Shown: positions 1 through 8,219 of the stretch, in pieces
How the letters are laid out: each line of letters begins with the position of its first letter
How positions within the stretch are numbered: the first letter of the stretch is position 1
Assembly: GCA_030674185.1 (NCBI GenBank)
Contig: JAPXFY010000016.1
Coordinates: 42,064,966 to 42,084,965 of the forward strand
DNA length: 20,000 nucleotides
Direction: 5' to 3'
Origin: Monoplex corrugatus
Lineage: Eukaryota > Mollusca > Gastropoda > Littorinimorpha > Ranellidae
Program-made: the position numbers and the translations under genes
The notes under the pieces: model-generated
Databases searched by the model: none
Told to the model about the DNA's origin: nothing
Seen by the model: the letters and a program-made list of their open reading frames with translations, nothing else

Positions 1-221
1 GCTCTTGACGCTAAACTGTGTCCTTAATCCGTCCTGAAGACACAAAAAGAACGCATGAAGTACGGAACAAATCCTGGTTTGTAAACATGCAGAAATGTTT
101 ACGTGAAAAGTGATACTGAACCGCTGAAATACATTAGTGCATTGTGAACGTGAAAAATGTTATGACAATACCAAATTTCCATGGGCTACAGAAAAAATCA
201 ACAACTCCAAAACACATTCAC

Positions 222-247
222 CATCGTCATCATCATTGTCATCGTCG

Positions 248-284
<37 letters not shown>

Positions 285-467
285 GTGCCCTGCTTGCATG
301 ACGTTGGCGATCATGGTCCACCATACGAATCCATCCCTTGTTGCTGCAAGCATATCTCCCGCTGTCTTCATCCACTCTGCAAATCCGTCCAACATTTTCT
401 CCTTGGGTCTACCTGGTGCTCTTTAATCGCTCCAGCTTTCCTGTTTATTACTAGGTGCTCTAATTTT
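222..467 (-). mobile_element. 5'-truncated LINE 3' end with (ATG)n tail
   Basis: On the minus strand a frame reads KEKMLDGFAEWMKTAGDMLA then ATRDGFVWWTMIANVM, the C-terminal tail typical of non-LTR retrotransposon polyproteins (D-AEW, AATRD--W--M). It runs into a (CAT/ATG)n tract at 222-284, consistent with a microsatellite-type LINE 3' tail. The upstream part is frameshifted and truncated near 467 beside a T/C-rich stretch. The segment is an inverted copy of 1030-1225. The clade was not determined. Confidence 0.7.
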
Positions 468-727
468 CTTTTTCTTTTTCTTTTCTTTTTTTTTTGTTTT
501 TGCATCATGAAATGTTATGTAAATGTTGCTTGTCTTTTCCTAATCTTCTCCAAAACACATTGTTACTGAAAAATAGCAGTAACAGACCCGCTGATCTTGT
601 GTAACAGCTAGTCCTTTCTATTACACATACGCAATAAAAGCATACTAAAAACAGGTGAGCCATTACACATACAATGTGAAGGAAGTTATAAAAATGAACT
701 GTAATAAAAGACAATATTGACCTCTAT
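468..727. other. AT-rich spacer between the two LINE fragments
   Basis: It begins with a CT/T-rich run (about 461-500) followed by AT-rich sequence. No gene, exon or recognisable element was seen. It lies inside intron 7 of the SLC17-like gene. Confidence 0.5.
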
Positions 728-1236
728 ATTTCAGCTGACTGAATCGTGTTCTGACTCTGCGTGTTGACTGTCCACGCTTTACATCCGTACAACAGTATCG
801 GTTCTATATGACACTGAAGAACTCTCTTCCTGATGGTAATTGATAAGCAGCTGAAATGTGGTTTCTGGGCAGAATGTTGAAAGTTCCATGGAAAGCAAAG
901 AAAACAAACGAGACAGTCTTGTAGGAGGCAGACACAAAAGGAGTATTAATGAAGAAGATTAGGAAAAGATAAACAACACTTATAGAACGTTTCATAAGGC
1001 AAGAGAAATCAGATTTACGAGGCAAGAGAAATTAGAGCACCTAGTCGCAACAGGAAAAAGCTGGAGGGGAAAAACAGCACCAGGTACACCCAAAGGAGAA
1101 AATATTGGACGGACTTGCGGAGTGGTTAAGGACAGAGAGGTTGTGAGATGTACTTGCAGCGACGAGGGATAGATTCGTATGGAGGGCCATGATCGCCAAA
1201 GCCATGCGACAAAGCACAACATGGTGATGATGATAT
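728..1236 (+). mobile_element. LINE fragment with inverted 5' part (twin-priming structure)
   Basis: The sense part starts at 848. It encodes AEMWFLGRMLKVPWKAKKTN, and further on EKILDGLAEWLRTERL and AATRDRFVWRAMIAKAMRQS, ending TTW-stop then a short (TGA)n tail. The left part (728-840) encodes, on the minus strand, IRKRVLQCHIEPILLYGCKA then WTVNTQSQNTIQSAE, which is the segment expected immediately upstream of AEMW in the same polypeptide. The element is therefore internally inverted, with the 10-mer CAGCTGAAAT at both breakpoints (728-737 minus, 848-857 plus). Stops and frameshifts show it is dead. Confidence 0.75.
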
Positions 1237-1281
1237 GTAAGACATGTGAAAAGCATGTCATCCAAATCATTGAAGTTTACA

Positions 1282-1898
1282 TCCAGCTGTATTCAGTTTG
1301 TTTCTCAAGATGACGTGTCCGCGCACGGAATGAATTCCAGTCTGTATTCAGTTTGTTTCTCAAGATGACGTGTACGTGCACGGAATGAATTCCAGTCTGT
1401 ATTCAGTTTCTGTTTCTCAAGATGACGTGTCCACGCACGGAATGAATTCCAGTCTGTATTCAGTTTCTGTTTCTCAAGATGAAGTGTCCGCGCACGGAAT
1501 GAATTCCAGTCTACATTCAGTTTGTTTCTCAAGATGACGTGTCCGCGCACGGAATGATTTCCAGTCTGTATTCAATTTCTGTTTCTCAAGATGAAGTGTC
1601 CGCGCACGGAATGAATTCCAGTCTACATTCAGTTTGTTTCTCAAGATGACGTGTCCGCGCACGGAATGAATTCCAGTCTACATTCAGTTTGTTTCTCAAG
1701 ATGACGTGTCCGCGCACGGAATGAATTCCAGTCTACATTCAGTTTGTTTCTCAAGATGACGTGTCCGCGCACGGAATGAATTCCAGTCTATATTCAGTTT
1801 CTGTTTCTCAAGATGACGTGTCCACGCACGGAATGAATTCCAGTCTATATTCAGTTTCTGTTTCTCAAGATGACGTGTCCGTGCACGGAATGAATTCA
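1282..1898 (+). repeat. 55-57 bp minisatellite, about 11 units, each with an EcoRI site
   Basis: The unit contains TTTCTCAAGATGACGTGTCC, GCGCACGGAATGAATTCCAG and a TCTGTATTCAG linker. Two length classes differ by a TC insertion (GTTTGTTTCTC against GTTTCTGTTTCTC). Units start about every 55-57 bp. The core is homologous to the first 50 bp of the dispersed SINE-like element at 5329-5489, so the array is an amplified fragment of it. The right end stops 7 nt from the exon 7 donor. Confidence 0.95.
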
Positions 1899-1905
1899 GA
1901 CCTAC

Positions 1906-2055
1906 CTCTGCTGTGGACATGTTGAAGGCGTCCTTGAAGTACTGGGGCTGTTGCGTAATCAGCATGGAGAAGATCCAGTTCCGACAGAAGGCGCCCACAA
2001 ACACCGCCAGCACCGGCAGTGACGTCAGTATACTTCGCCATGGGATGTCGCCAGC
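1906..2055 (-). CDS. SLC17-like transporter, coding exon 7 (residues 260-309, helix 7)
   Basis: AGDIPWRSILTSLPVLAVFV leads into GAFCRNWIFSMLITQQPQYF and KDAFNMSTAE. IPW-SILTSLPV is the strongly conserved start of helix 7. FCRNW with R284 matches VGLUT FCRSW (VGLUT2 Arg322), whereas human sialin reads FSYNW. QQPQYFKDAF parallels VGLUT SQPAYFEEVF. The acceptor is TTTTTGTCAG|GCTGG and the donor GAG|GTAGGT, phase 0 on both sides; 150 nt. The donor is immediately followed by the first unit of the 55-bp minisatellite. No further exon of the gene was recognised between here and position 1, so helices 8-12 must lie further left. Confidence 0.93.
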
Positions 2056-2159
2056 CTGACAAAAACAAGGGAGACAAGCAGACTGTAGGGGCGCTGCACC
2101 AACACTGAGGTTGAGTGTTTAAGAAGATACGGGCACAGGATGGGGTTAGCTTGGTCATT

Positions 2160-2173
2160 CTTCGTGTGTGTGC

Positions 2174-2261
<88 letters not shown>

Positions 2262-2342
2262 AAGTGTGTGTGTATGTGTGCGTGTGTTTGTGTGTATGAG
2301 TTTATGTGTATATGTGTGTGTGTTTGTGTGTGTGCATATGTG

Positions 2343-2384
<42 letters not shown>

Positions 2385-2390
2385 GAGTGA
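2160..2390 (+). repeat. (TG)n microsatellite, pure then interrupted
   Basis: A pure TG run occupies about 2180-2252, followed by interrupted TG with TATG and TTTG variants to 2381. It lies in intron 6 about 100 nt from the exon 7 acceptor; on the transcribed strand it reads (CA)n. Long apparent open frames here are low-complexity artefacts. Confidence 0.95.
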
Positions 2391-2396
2391 AGAAAT

Positions 2397-2580
2397 GAAA
2401 GAGAGAGAGAGACAGAAACAGAGAGGGAGAGACAGACAGATGGACAGACAGACAGACAGACAGACTGACAGACAGACAGACAGGCAGGCAGGCAGGCAGG
2501 CAGACAGACAGGCAGACGGGCGGATAGACGGACGGACGGACGGACGGACGGACAGACAGACAGACAGACAGACTGACGGC
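2397..2580 (+). repeat. GA and (GACA)/(GGCA)/(GACG) tetranucleotide tract
   Basis: GAGA gives way to GACA repeats, then GGCA, GACA, GACG and GACA again. The series of related tetranucleotides differing at one position suggests stepwise spread of point variants by slippage. Confidence 0.95.
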
Positions 2581-2688
2581 AACATTTCTAATCACTGCAC
2601 AGTTTAATAAAAGATGAAGTTGGATGCGACGTTTTGCTTCTTTACGAGATGTAAGCATGGTTTCTCTGTAACCTGCCGGTTTATATTT

Positions 2689-4087
2689 GAATGTTTGTCT
2701 TATACATAATTAATAGTGACTGTTTGTCTTATACATAATTAATAATGACTGTTTGTCTTATACATAATTAATAGTGAATGTTTGTCTTATACATAATTAA
2801 TAGTGACTGTTTGTCTTATACATAATTAATAATGACTGTTTGTCTTATACATAATTAATAGTGACTGTTTGTCTTATACATAATTTAATAGTGAATGTTT
2901 GTCTTATACATAATTAATAGTGACTGTTTGTCTTATACATAATTAATAATGACTGTTTGTCTTATACATAATTAATAGTGAATGTTTGTCTTATACATAA
3001 TTAATAGTGACTGTTTGTCTTATACATAATTAATAGTGAATGTTTGACTTATACATAATTAATAGTGACTGTTTGTCTTATACATAATTAATACTGACTG
3101 TTTGTCTTATACATAATTAATAGTGACTGTTTGTCTTATACATAATTAATACTGACTGTTTGTCTTATACATAATTAATAGTGACTGTTTGTCTTATACA
3201 TAATTAATAGTGAATGTTTGTCTTATACATTATTAATAGTGAATGTTTGTTTTATACATAATTAATAGTGACTGTTTATCTTATACATAAATAATAGTGA
3301 ATGTTTGTCTTATACATAATTAATAGTGAATGTTTGTCTTATACATAATTAACAGTGACTGTTTGTCTTATACATAATTAATAGTGACTGTTTGTCTTAT
3401 ACATAATTAATAGTGACTGTTTGTCTTATACATAATTAACAGTGACTGTTTGTCTTATACTTAATTAATAGTGACTGTTTGTCTTATACATAATTAATAG
3501 TGACTGTTTGTCTTATACATAATTAATAGTGACTGTTTGTCTTATACATAAATAATAGTGACTGTTTGTCTTATACATAATTAATAGTGACTGTTTATCT
3601 TATACATAATTAATAGTGACTGTTTGTCTTATTCATAATTAATAGTGACTGTTTGTCTTATTCATAATTAATAGTGACTGTTTGTCTTATACATAATTAA
3701 TAGTGACTGTTTGTCGTATACATAATTAATAGTGACTGTTTGTCTTATACATAATTAATAGTGACTGTTTGTCTTATACATAATTAATAGTGACTGTTTG
3801 TCTTATACATAATTAATAGTGACTGTTTGTCTTATACATAATTAATAGTGACTGTTTGTCTTATACATAATTAATAGTGAATGTTTGTCTTATACATAAT
3901 TAATAGTGAATGTTTGTCTTATATATAATTAATAGTGACTGTTTATCTTATACATAATTAATAGTGAATGTTTGTCTTATACATAATTAATAGTGACTGT
4001 TTGTCTTATACATAATTAATAGTGACTGTTTGTCTTATACATAATTAACAGTGAATGTTTGTCTTATACATAATTAATAGTGACTGT
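2689..4087 (+). repeat. 29-bp AT-rich satellite array, about 48 units
   Basis: The unit is CTGTTTGTCTTATACATAAT plus TAATAGTGA. The length is almost invariant; one unit near 2880 has an extra T. Substitutions are few and shared (AGTGACT, AATGACT, AGTGAAT, AACAGTG), indicating recent amplification with homogenisation. The left third shows a partial three-unit cycle of variants. Each unit holds ATAATTAAT, a TAAT-type homeodomain core. The array occupies nearly half of intron 6. Confidence 0.97.
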
Positions 4088-4224
4088 AAATTCACGCACA
4101 TAGACCCTTTGTTGAAGATATAGACGTTTTACATGTATTTTAAATTTTAAGTCTGATACAAACGATTTTGCTTTGCTATTACGTTTATCGTTGTATTTTG
4201 TTGAAAACGAATACAAAGAAATTT

Positions 4225-4281
4225 AAAACAAACAAACAAACAGACAAACAAACAAACAAGCAGACAAACAAACAAACAAAC
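4225..4281 (+). repeat. (CAAA)n microsatellite
   Basis: CAAA/AAAC repeats with CAGA and CAAG interruptions. The flanks 4088-4224 and 4282-4405 are AT-rich intron sequence in which nothing else was recognised. Confidence 0.9.
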
Positions 4282-4409
4282 TTCAACAACTCAAATCTGA
4301 AACCGTATAAATTAAATGACTTTGTATTGTTAAAAAAAATCACGTAACAGATTAGCAAATGTCATGTGTGTATGCACATTTTGCTCAATATATTGTACAC
4401 AAATCATGA

Positions 4410-4545
4410 TCACGCTCGGAATGAATTCCATATGTACTAACGTCGCAGATGCCATGTGATGGAGAAGATCCAGAATGATCACGGCACAAGCCTTAAACCT
4501 GCACATAAACCCATGAGCTGGCCAGGTCCTGAGGTCCTACCTAGA
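4410..4545 (+). mobile_element. SINE-like dispersed element, partial copy (family X1)
   Basis: It shares ATGAATTCCATATG, CTAACGTC, GATCACGGCACAAGCCTT, CTGCACATAAACCCATGAGC and GGTCCTGAGG-CCTACCTAG with 5355-5489. The 5' start (TTTCAGTTTCTCAAGATGACG) is missing or degraded. No RNA polymerase III boxes were found, so SINE-like refers to size and dispersion only. Confidence 0.7.
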
Positions 4546-4789
4546 TAGTTCCGTGACCCTGGGGTCGTAGGGGAGTGAGGTGGCAGAGACCTCAACTTTT
4601 ATCGGGGCTAACTCCACGAGGGCGGCGCCCATCCCCTCTCCCTCGCTTCAAATTCATATTCACATTTTTTTTTTTACCAAGACTTCAGAAAGGCACGAAG
4701 GTTGACTGGTCTTCAAGGAGTAAGACCTGGGAAATCAACCTATCTCTCCAATGTTTTTACCAAGGCGGCCGGGCAATGCCCTGCTCTTC

Positions 4790-4995
4790 ACGATTTTGAA
4801 CTGCCGTGGGATCTTAAGCGTGCGCAGCCAGAAGGCACAAGGGTCCGATTCGTTTTTCGTCCCCTTCCGAAGGACTAGACGTTCAGTTCGATTTTCCGGT
4901 CAAACTGAGGAGAAATGTCAAGGCCTGTACGAACCCTGGAATCTCGAGTTTAGTTATTGGCAGGCGAACGTCTTAACCATTCTGCCACTCTTCTC
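4790..4995 (-). mobile_element. tRNA-derived SINE
   Basis: The minus strand carries a box A-like TGGCAGAATGG (4977-4987) and a box B-like GGTTCGTACAG (4925-4935), spaced as in a tRNA with a variable arm, followed by a non-tRNA body containing GAATCGGACCCTTGTGCC. The extra-arm spacing hints at a Leu- or Ser-type tRNA ancestor, which is inference. The head lies about 20 nt inside intron 6, next to the exon 6 donor. The 3' limit is uncertain. Confidence 0.7.
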
Positions 4996-5016
4996 CCTGT
5001 GACAGCATTGACGTAC

Positions 5017-5156
5017 CACATTACGATCACCGACTCGCACTTGGTGGCCTTCTCGCTGAAAGATACTCCGCTCCTTGTTGGATAGGTGAGGACAGTTGGC
5101 AGGTGTTTCGTAGACCGCAAACAACCATACCAAGGACCACAGCACGCCCAGGCCAC
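5017..5156 (-). CDS. SLC17-like transporter, coding exon 6 (residues 213-259, helix 6 and central loop)
   Basis: GGLGVLWSLVWLFAVYETPA is helix 6 and the conserved YE-PA turn (VGLUT SYESPA, sialin SDTPQ). Then LSNKERSIFQREG corresponds to the cytoplasmic segment with the IS-EER-YIE motif. The acceptor TTCTAG|GTGGC completes the Gly codon from exon 5. Two in-frame, phase-0 donors exist. GTG|GTACGT, exon end 5017, is preferred: it is the stronger donor and gives a loop length close to VGLUT. CAA|GTGCGA, exon end 5041, would drop eight residues (VRVGDRNV). Alternative use of both is possible. A tRNA-derived SINE starts about 20 nt into the following intron. Confidence 0.88.
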
Positions 5157-5239
5157 CTAGAACAAAGGAAGACATTATCAATGTAATGGAGAAAATAACC
5201 TTAAGGTGCTAGGTGGGTGGGACCCAGGGTGGGACCCAG

Positions 5240-5328
5240 AACAACAATGCCTTACCACGGTCTACACAATCGCCTCGGATTCTCGACCCACATGCCAAGC
5301 GATCCGTTTTGCTAAGCTAAGAGGGAAG
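5240..5328 (+). repeat. Dispersed repeat fragment (family X2)
   Basis: AACAATGCC, CTACACAATCGCCTC and GCCAAGCGATCCGTTTTGCT recur, diverged, at 6113-6180 and 13700-13777. It abuts the X1 copy beginning at 5329. No coding capacity was seen. Confidence 0.6.
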
Positions 5329-5489
5329 GTTTCAGTTTCAGTTTCTCAAGATGACGTCTCCGCGATCGGAACGAATTCCATATGCACTAACGTCACGGGT
5401 AGCATGTGTATGGTGATCATGGCACAAGCCTTTAAGTCTGCACATAAACCCATGAGCTGGCCGGCCAGGTCCTGAGGCCCTACCTAGAC
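5329..5489 (+). mobile_element. SINE-like dispersed element, most complete copy (family X1)
   Basis: It starts with a duplicated GTTTCA (GTTTCAGTTTCAGTTTCTC), then AAGATGACGTCTCCGCG, GAACGAATTCCATATGCAC, CATAAACCCATGAGCTGG and ends CCTACCTAG. The 5' 50 bp is the monomer of the 1282-1898 minisatellite and appears truncated at 11963-12013. It sits in intron 5. Confidence 0.75.
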
Positions 5490-5944
5490 TATGTTTTACC
5501 AAGTCTATAATTTTTATTTTTTATTTTATACTAGTATTTTATCAGCCTTCTGCCGGAATGATCTTGGTTACATGTAAATGACATGTGTATGTGTGTATCT
5601 TACCTTCAAAACAGGAAGATACATATAAAGTAAATAAATAAATAATTAAAGGTCTAAATCACAACACAAGTAGTTATTCTGTATAAACTCGTCTCACATG
5701 ACAGACCCCCCCCCCCAACCCCCTGTCAATGTCCAAATGTTCAGCTGTCTATCAACTAGATGAAGACAATATTTTCTTAAACATAGATAGGTATGTAAGA
5801 GAATAAGCAAGTAATTGAGTAAGTACGTGAATAAGAAGTAAGTAGGTGAATACATGAATACAAAATAAAGGAGTATGTAGATAAATGTACAGGTAAGAGA
5901 TGAAAATAACAAATGACAGTAAATACTTGTATATACCCACATGC

Positions 5945-5987
<43 letters not shown>

Positions 5988-6112
5988 TTCATACATACAC
6001 ACCCATATCGACACAGCATGATGGCCGACAACAACAGCCACAACAACTGCAACAACAATACCAGCAAAGAGGAAACACTCATATAATACATGTCATGACA
6101 AACTTACGGTTC
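5490..6112. repeat. Intron 5 filler: (C)11, AT-rich sequence and (CA)n
   Basis: It contains an 11-base C run (5706-5716), AT-rich short tandem stretches such as TAAGTAGGTGAATA (about 5770-5890), and a (CA)n tract at about 5947-5982. No exon was recognised. Confidence 0.7.
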
Positions 6113-6290
6113 AGACTATCTCTTCCCGATTTTCAACACTACACGCCAAGCGATCCATTTCGTCAAGCTAATTGGAAAGGGGAGGGGGTGGGGTGGGGGG
6201 TGGGTGGGACGGGGGTAGTCCGTTCTTTGCATGGCCCACTCGGACCCAGTAATCAAATACTTCGTTTACAAAATCCGAAACGAGTGTGAC
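6113..6290 (+). repeat. Dispersed repeat copy (family X2)
   Basis: GCCAAGCGATCC-TTTCGTCAAGCTA matches 5295-5320. After a G-rich stretch (6178-6215), TTGCATGGCCCACTCGGACC and TTCGTTTACAAA match 13850-13895. The G-rich centre is also present in the third copy (13804-13832). Confidence 0.6.
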
Positions 6291-6312
6291 TGCCCGCGTT
6301 CAAGGCCTGTTG

Positions 6313-6427
6313 GCTGACCATCTGAATGCTTCACTGATTCTGGTGGTGCCAGTTTAGCGTTTCATAGGTCCATGCCCCTTTTTCCCCATTTCAAGACCTT
6401 TCCAGCGCATAAGGTGTTGCCCCAAAA
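6313..6427 (+). repeat. Dispersed repeat copy (family X3)
   Basis: ATTCTGGTGGTGCCAGTTTA, GTTTCATAGGTC, CCATTTCAAGACCTTTCCAG and CGCATAAGG-TTTGCC-type sequence match 11349-11447 by eye. Function and class are unknown. It directly precedes the TTAA-hairpin cluster. Confidence 0.6.
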
Positions 6428-6429
6428 TT

Positions 6430-6750
6430 TTAACCCTTTGACTCCTTCACCTGCAGGAAGCTGGTGGATAGGGTGAGGAGTCAAATAGGTTGGGGGGGTT
6501 TCTGGAAGTGGACAGGTGAGAGAGTCAAAGGGTTAACTTTTTTGTTGAAAATGGGTAGGTGCGGAAGTCAAAGGGTTATTTTTAGATAATGGTGGATAGG
6601 GTGCGGGAGTCAAAGGGTTAAATTTTTGCTGGAAGTAGACATGATGAGGGAGTCAAAGGTTAAATTTTTTGCTGATGGTGGATAGGGTGAGGGAGTCAAG
6701 GGGTTAAAGTCTTGCTGGTGATGGATAGGGTGCGGAAGTCAAAGAGTTAA
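6430..6750 (+). repeat. Degraded cluster of TTAA-CCCTTTGAC hairpin-element termini
   Basis: One left terminus (TTAACCCTTTGACTCC) is followed by about six right-terminus-like units of 42-46 bp reading GGTGGATAGGGTGNGGGAGT then CAAAGGGTTAA. Each is the reverse complement of the left terminus plus an inner GATAGGGTG box. TTAA borders recur. It looks like tandem amplification of one end of the foldback element at 9736 and 16334. Confidence 0.75.
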
Positions 6751-6778
6751 GAAGTATAGGACAAGTAGGCCTGCTCAC

Positions 6779-6865
6779 CATAGATGTAGAAGATGCTGAA
6801 CCAGCTGACCAGACAGGTAGAGAACCCCGTGGCCACGAACCCCACTGCTGGACTGATGTAAGCCC
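6779..6865 (-). CDS. SLC17-like transporter, coding exon 5 (residues 184-213, helices 5-6)
   Basis: It encodes the rest of helix 5 and the entry to helix 6: AYISPAVGFVATGFSTCLVS then WFSIFYIYG. This matches VGLUT [26 protein letters not shown] by position, including the final FY-YG motif. The acceptor is GACAG|GGGCT and the donor TATG|GTGAGC; phases are 1 in and 1 out. Its 87-nt length keeps frame if the exon were skipped. The sequence directly upstream of the acceptor is a (GT)n tract of about 225 nt, so there is no ordinary polypyrimidine tract (see findings). Confidence 0.92.
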
Positions 6866-6869
6866 CTGT

Positions 6870-6881
6870 CACACACACACA

Positions 6882-6912
<31 letters not shown>

Positions 6913-7043
6913 CACACCACACACACACACACACGCACGCACACACACACACACACACATACACACACACATACACACACACACACACACACACAACACA
7001 TACACACACACACATACACACACACATACACACACACATACAC

Positions 7044-7095
<52 letters not shown>
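6870..7095 (+). repeat. (CA)n microsatellite abutting the exon 5 acceptor
   Basis: Dinucleotide CA with single-base interruptions (ACCA, CATA, CGCA). On the transcribed strand it is (UG)n and begins 4 nt from the AG of the exon 5 3' splice site. Confidence 0.97.
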
Positions 7096-7141
7096 AGATT
7101 AATCTACACTGCTGTCTGTCAGAGACAAAGTAAGGTCTAAA

Positions 7142-7438
7142 CAACAATAACAACAACAACAATAATAATAATAATGATAACAATAATAATGATAATAATA
7201 ATAACAATAATGATAATAATGAAAATAACAACAATAATTATAGTAGTAGTAGTAGTAATAATAGTACTAGAAGTAGTAGTCGTAGTAGTAGTAATGATGA
7301 TGATGATAGAATCTGATGATGATGATAACAATAACAATAACAACAACAGTAATAATGATGATGATGATTATATGATATAGTAATAACATAATAATAATAA
7401 ATAATGATAATAATGATAATGATGATAAGGATAATGAT
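7142..7438 (+). repeat. Mixed trinucleotide tract (AAC/AAT/AGT/ATG)
   Basis: Imperfect trinucleotide repeats change from AAC to AAT, TAG, ATG and back, and grade into the GAA tract. All read as low-complexity peptides, which are artefacts. Confidence 0.9.
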
Positions 7439-8219
7439 AAGAAGAAGAAGAAAGAAGAAAAGAAGAAGAAGAAGAAGAAGAAGGAGAAGAAGAAGAAGAA
7501 GATAAGAAGAAGAGAAGAAGAGAAGAAGAAGAAAAGAAAAGAAGAAGAAGAAGAAGAAGAAGAAGAAGAAGAAGAGGAGAGGAAGGAGAGAGAAGAAGAA
7601 GAAGAAGAAGAAAAGAAAGAAGAAGAAGAAGAAGAAGAAGAAGAAGAAGAAGAAGAAGAAGAAAAGAAAAGAAAAGAAGAGAAAGAAGAAGAAGAAGAAG
7701 AAGAAGAAGAAGAAGAAGAGAAGAAGAAGAGAAGAAAAGAAGAAGAAGAAGAAGAAGAAGAAGAAGAAGAAGAAGAAGAAGAAGAAGAAGAAGAAGAAGA
7801 AGAAGAAGAAGAAGAAGAAGAAGAAGAAGAAGAAGAAGAAGAAGAAAGAAAAGAAGAAGAAGAAGAAGAAGAAGAAGAAGAAGAAGAAGAAAGAAGAAGA
7901 AGAAGAAGAAAGAAGAAGAAGAAGAAGAAGAAAAGAAGAAGAAGAAGAAGAAAAGAAGAAGAAGAAGAAGAAGAAGAAGAAGAAGAAGAAGAAAAGAAGA
8001 AGAAGAAGAAGAAGAAGAAGAAGAAGAAGAAGAAGAAGAAGAAGAAGAAGAAGAAGAAGAAGAAGAAGAAAAGAAGAAGAAAAGAAGAAGAAGAAGAAGA
8101 AAAAGAAGAAGAAGAAGAAGAAGAAGAAGAAAAGAAGAAGAAAAGAAGAAGAAAAGAAGAAAGAAGAAGAAGAAAAGAAGAAGAAGAAAAGAAGAAGAAG
8201 AAGAAAAAAGAAAGAAGAA
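7439..8219 (+). repeat. Long GAA/TTC (AAG)n homopurine tract, about 780 bp
   Basis: The plus strand is almost only A and G: AAG repeats with scattered AAAG and GAG variants and a single T near 7502. The transcribed (minus) strand is CUU/UUC. Tracts of this class form intramolecular triplexes and are the type expanded in frataxin intron 1. Located in intron 4. The long open frames across it are not genes. Confidence 0.97.

Noticed and set aside
1305..1662. Repeated open frame (LNVDWNSFRARTRHLEKQ) on the minus strand
   Set aside because: It is the translation of the 55-57 bp minisatellite; unit length differences and lack of context argue against a protein repeat.
2025..2658. Cys/Val- or His/Thr-rich open frames around 2.1-2.6 kb, and similar ones at 6.7-7.2, 9.7-10.3, 12.0-12.3 and 15.0-15.9 kb
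   Set aside because: All are frames across (CA/TG)n, (GACA)n or (CT)n microsatellites. The only real coding pieces they touch are exons 7, 5, 3 and 1 of the SLC17-like gene.
2689..4087. CRISPR-like array of 29-bp repeats
   Set aside because: Repeats are directly adjacent with no variable spacers, no cas genes are present, and the setting is a eukaryotic intron. The same applies to 16597-20000.
4575..5002. Plus-strand open frames of 74 and 83 codons
   Set aside because: They overlap the tRNA-derived SINE and repeat-like flank and have no motif; the real coding sequence here is exon 6 on the minus strand.
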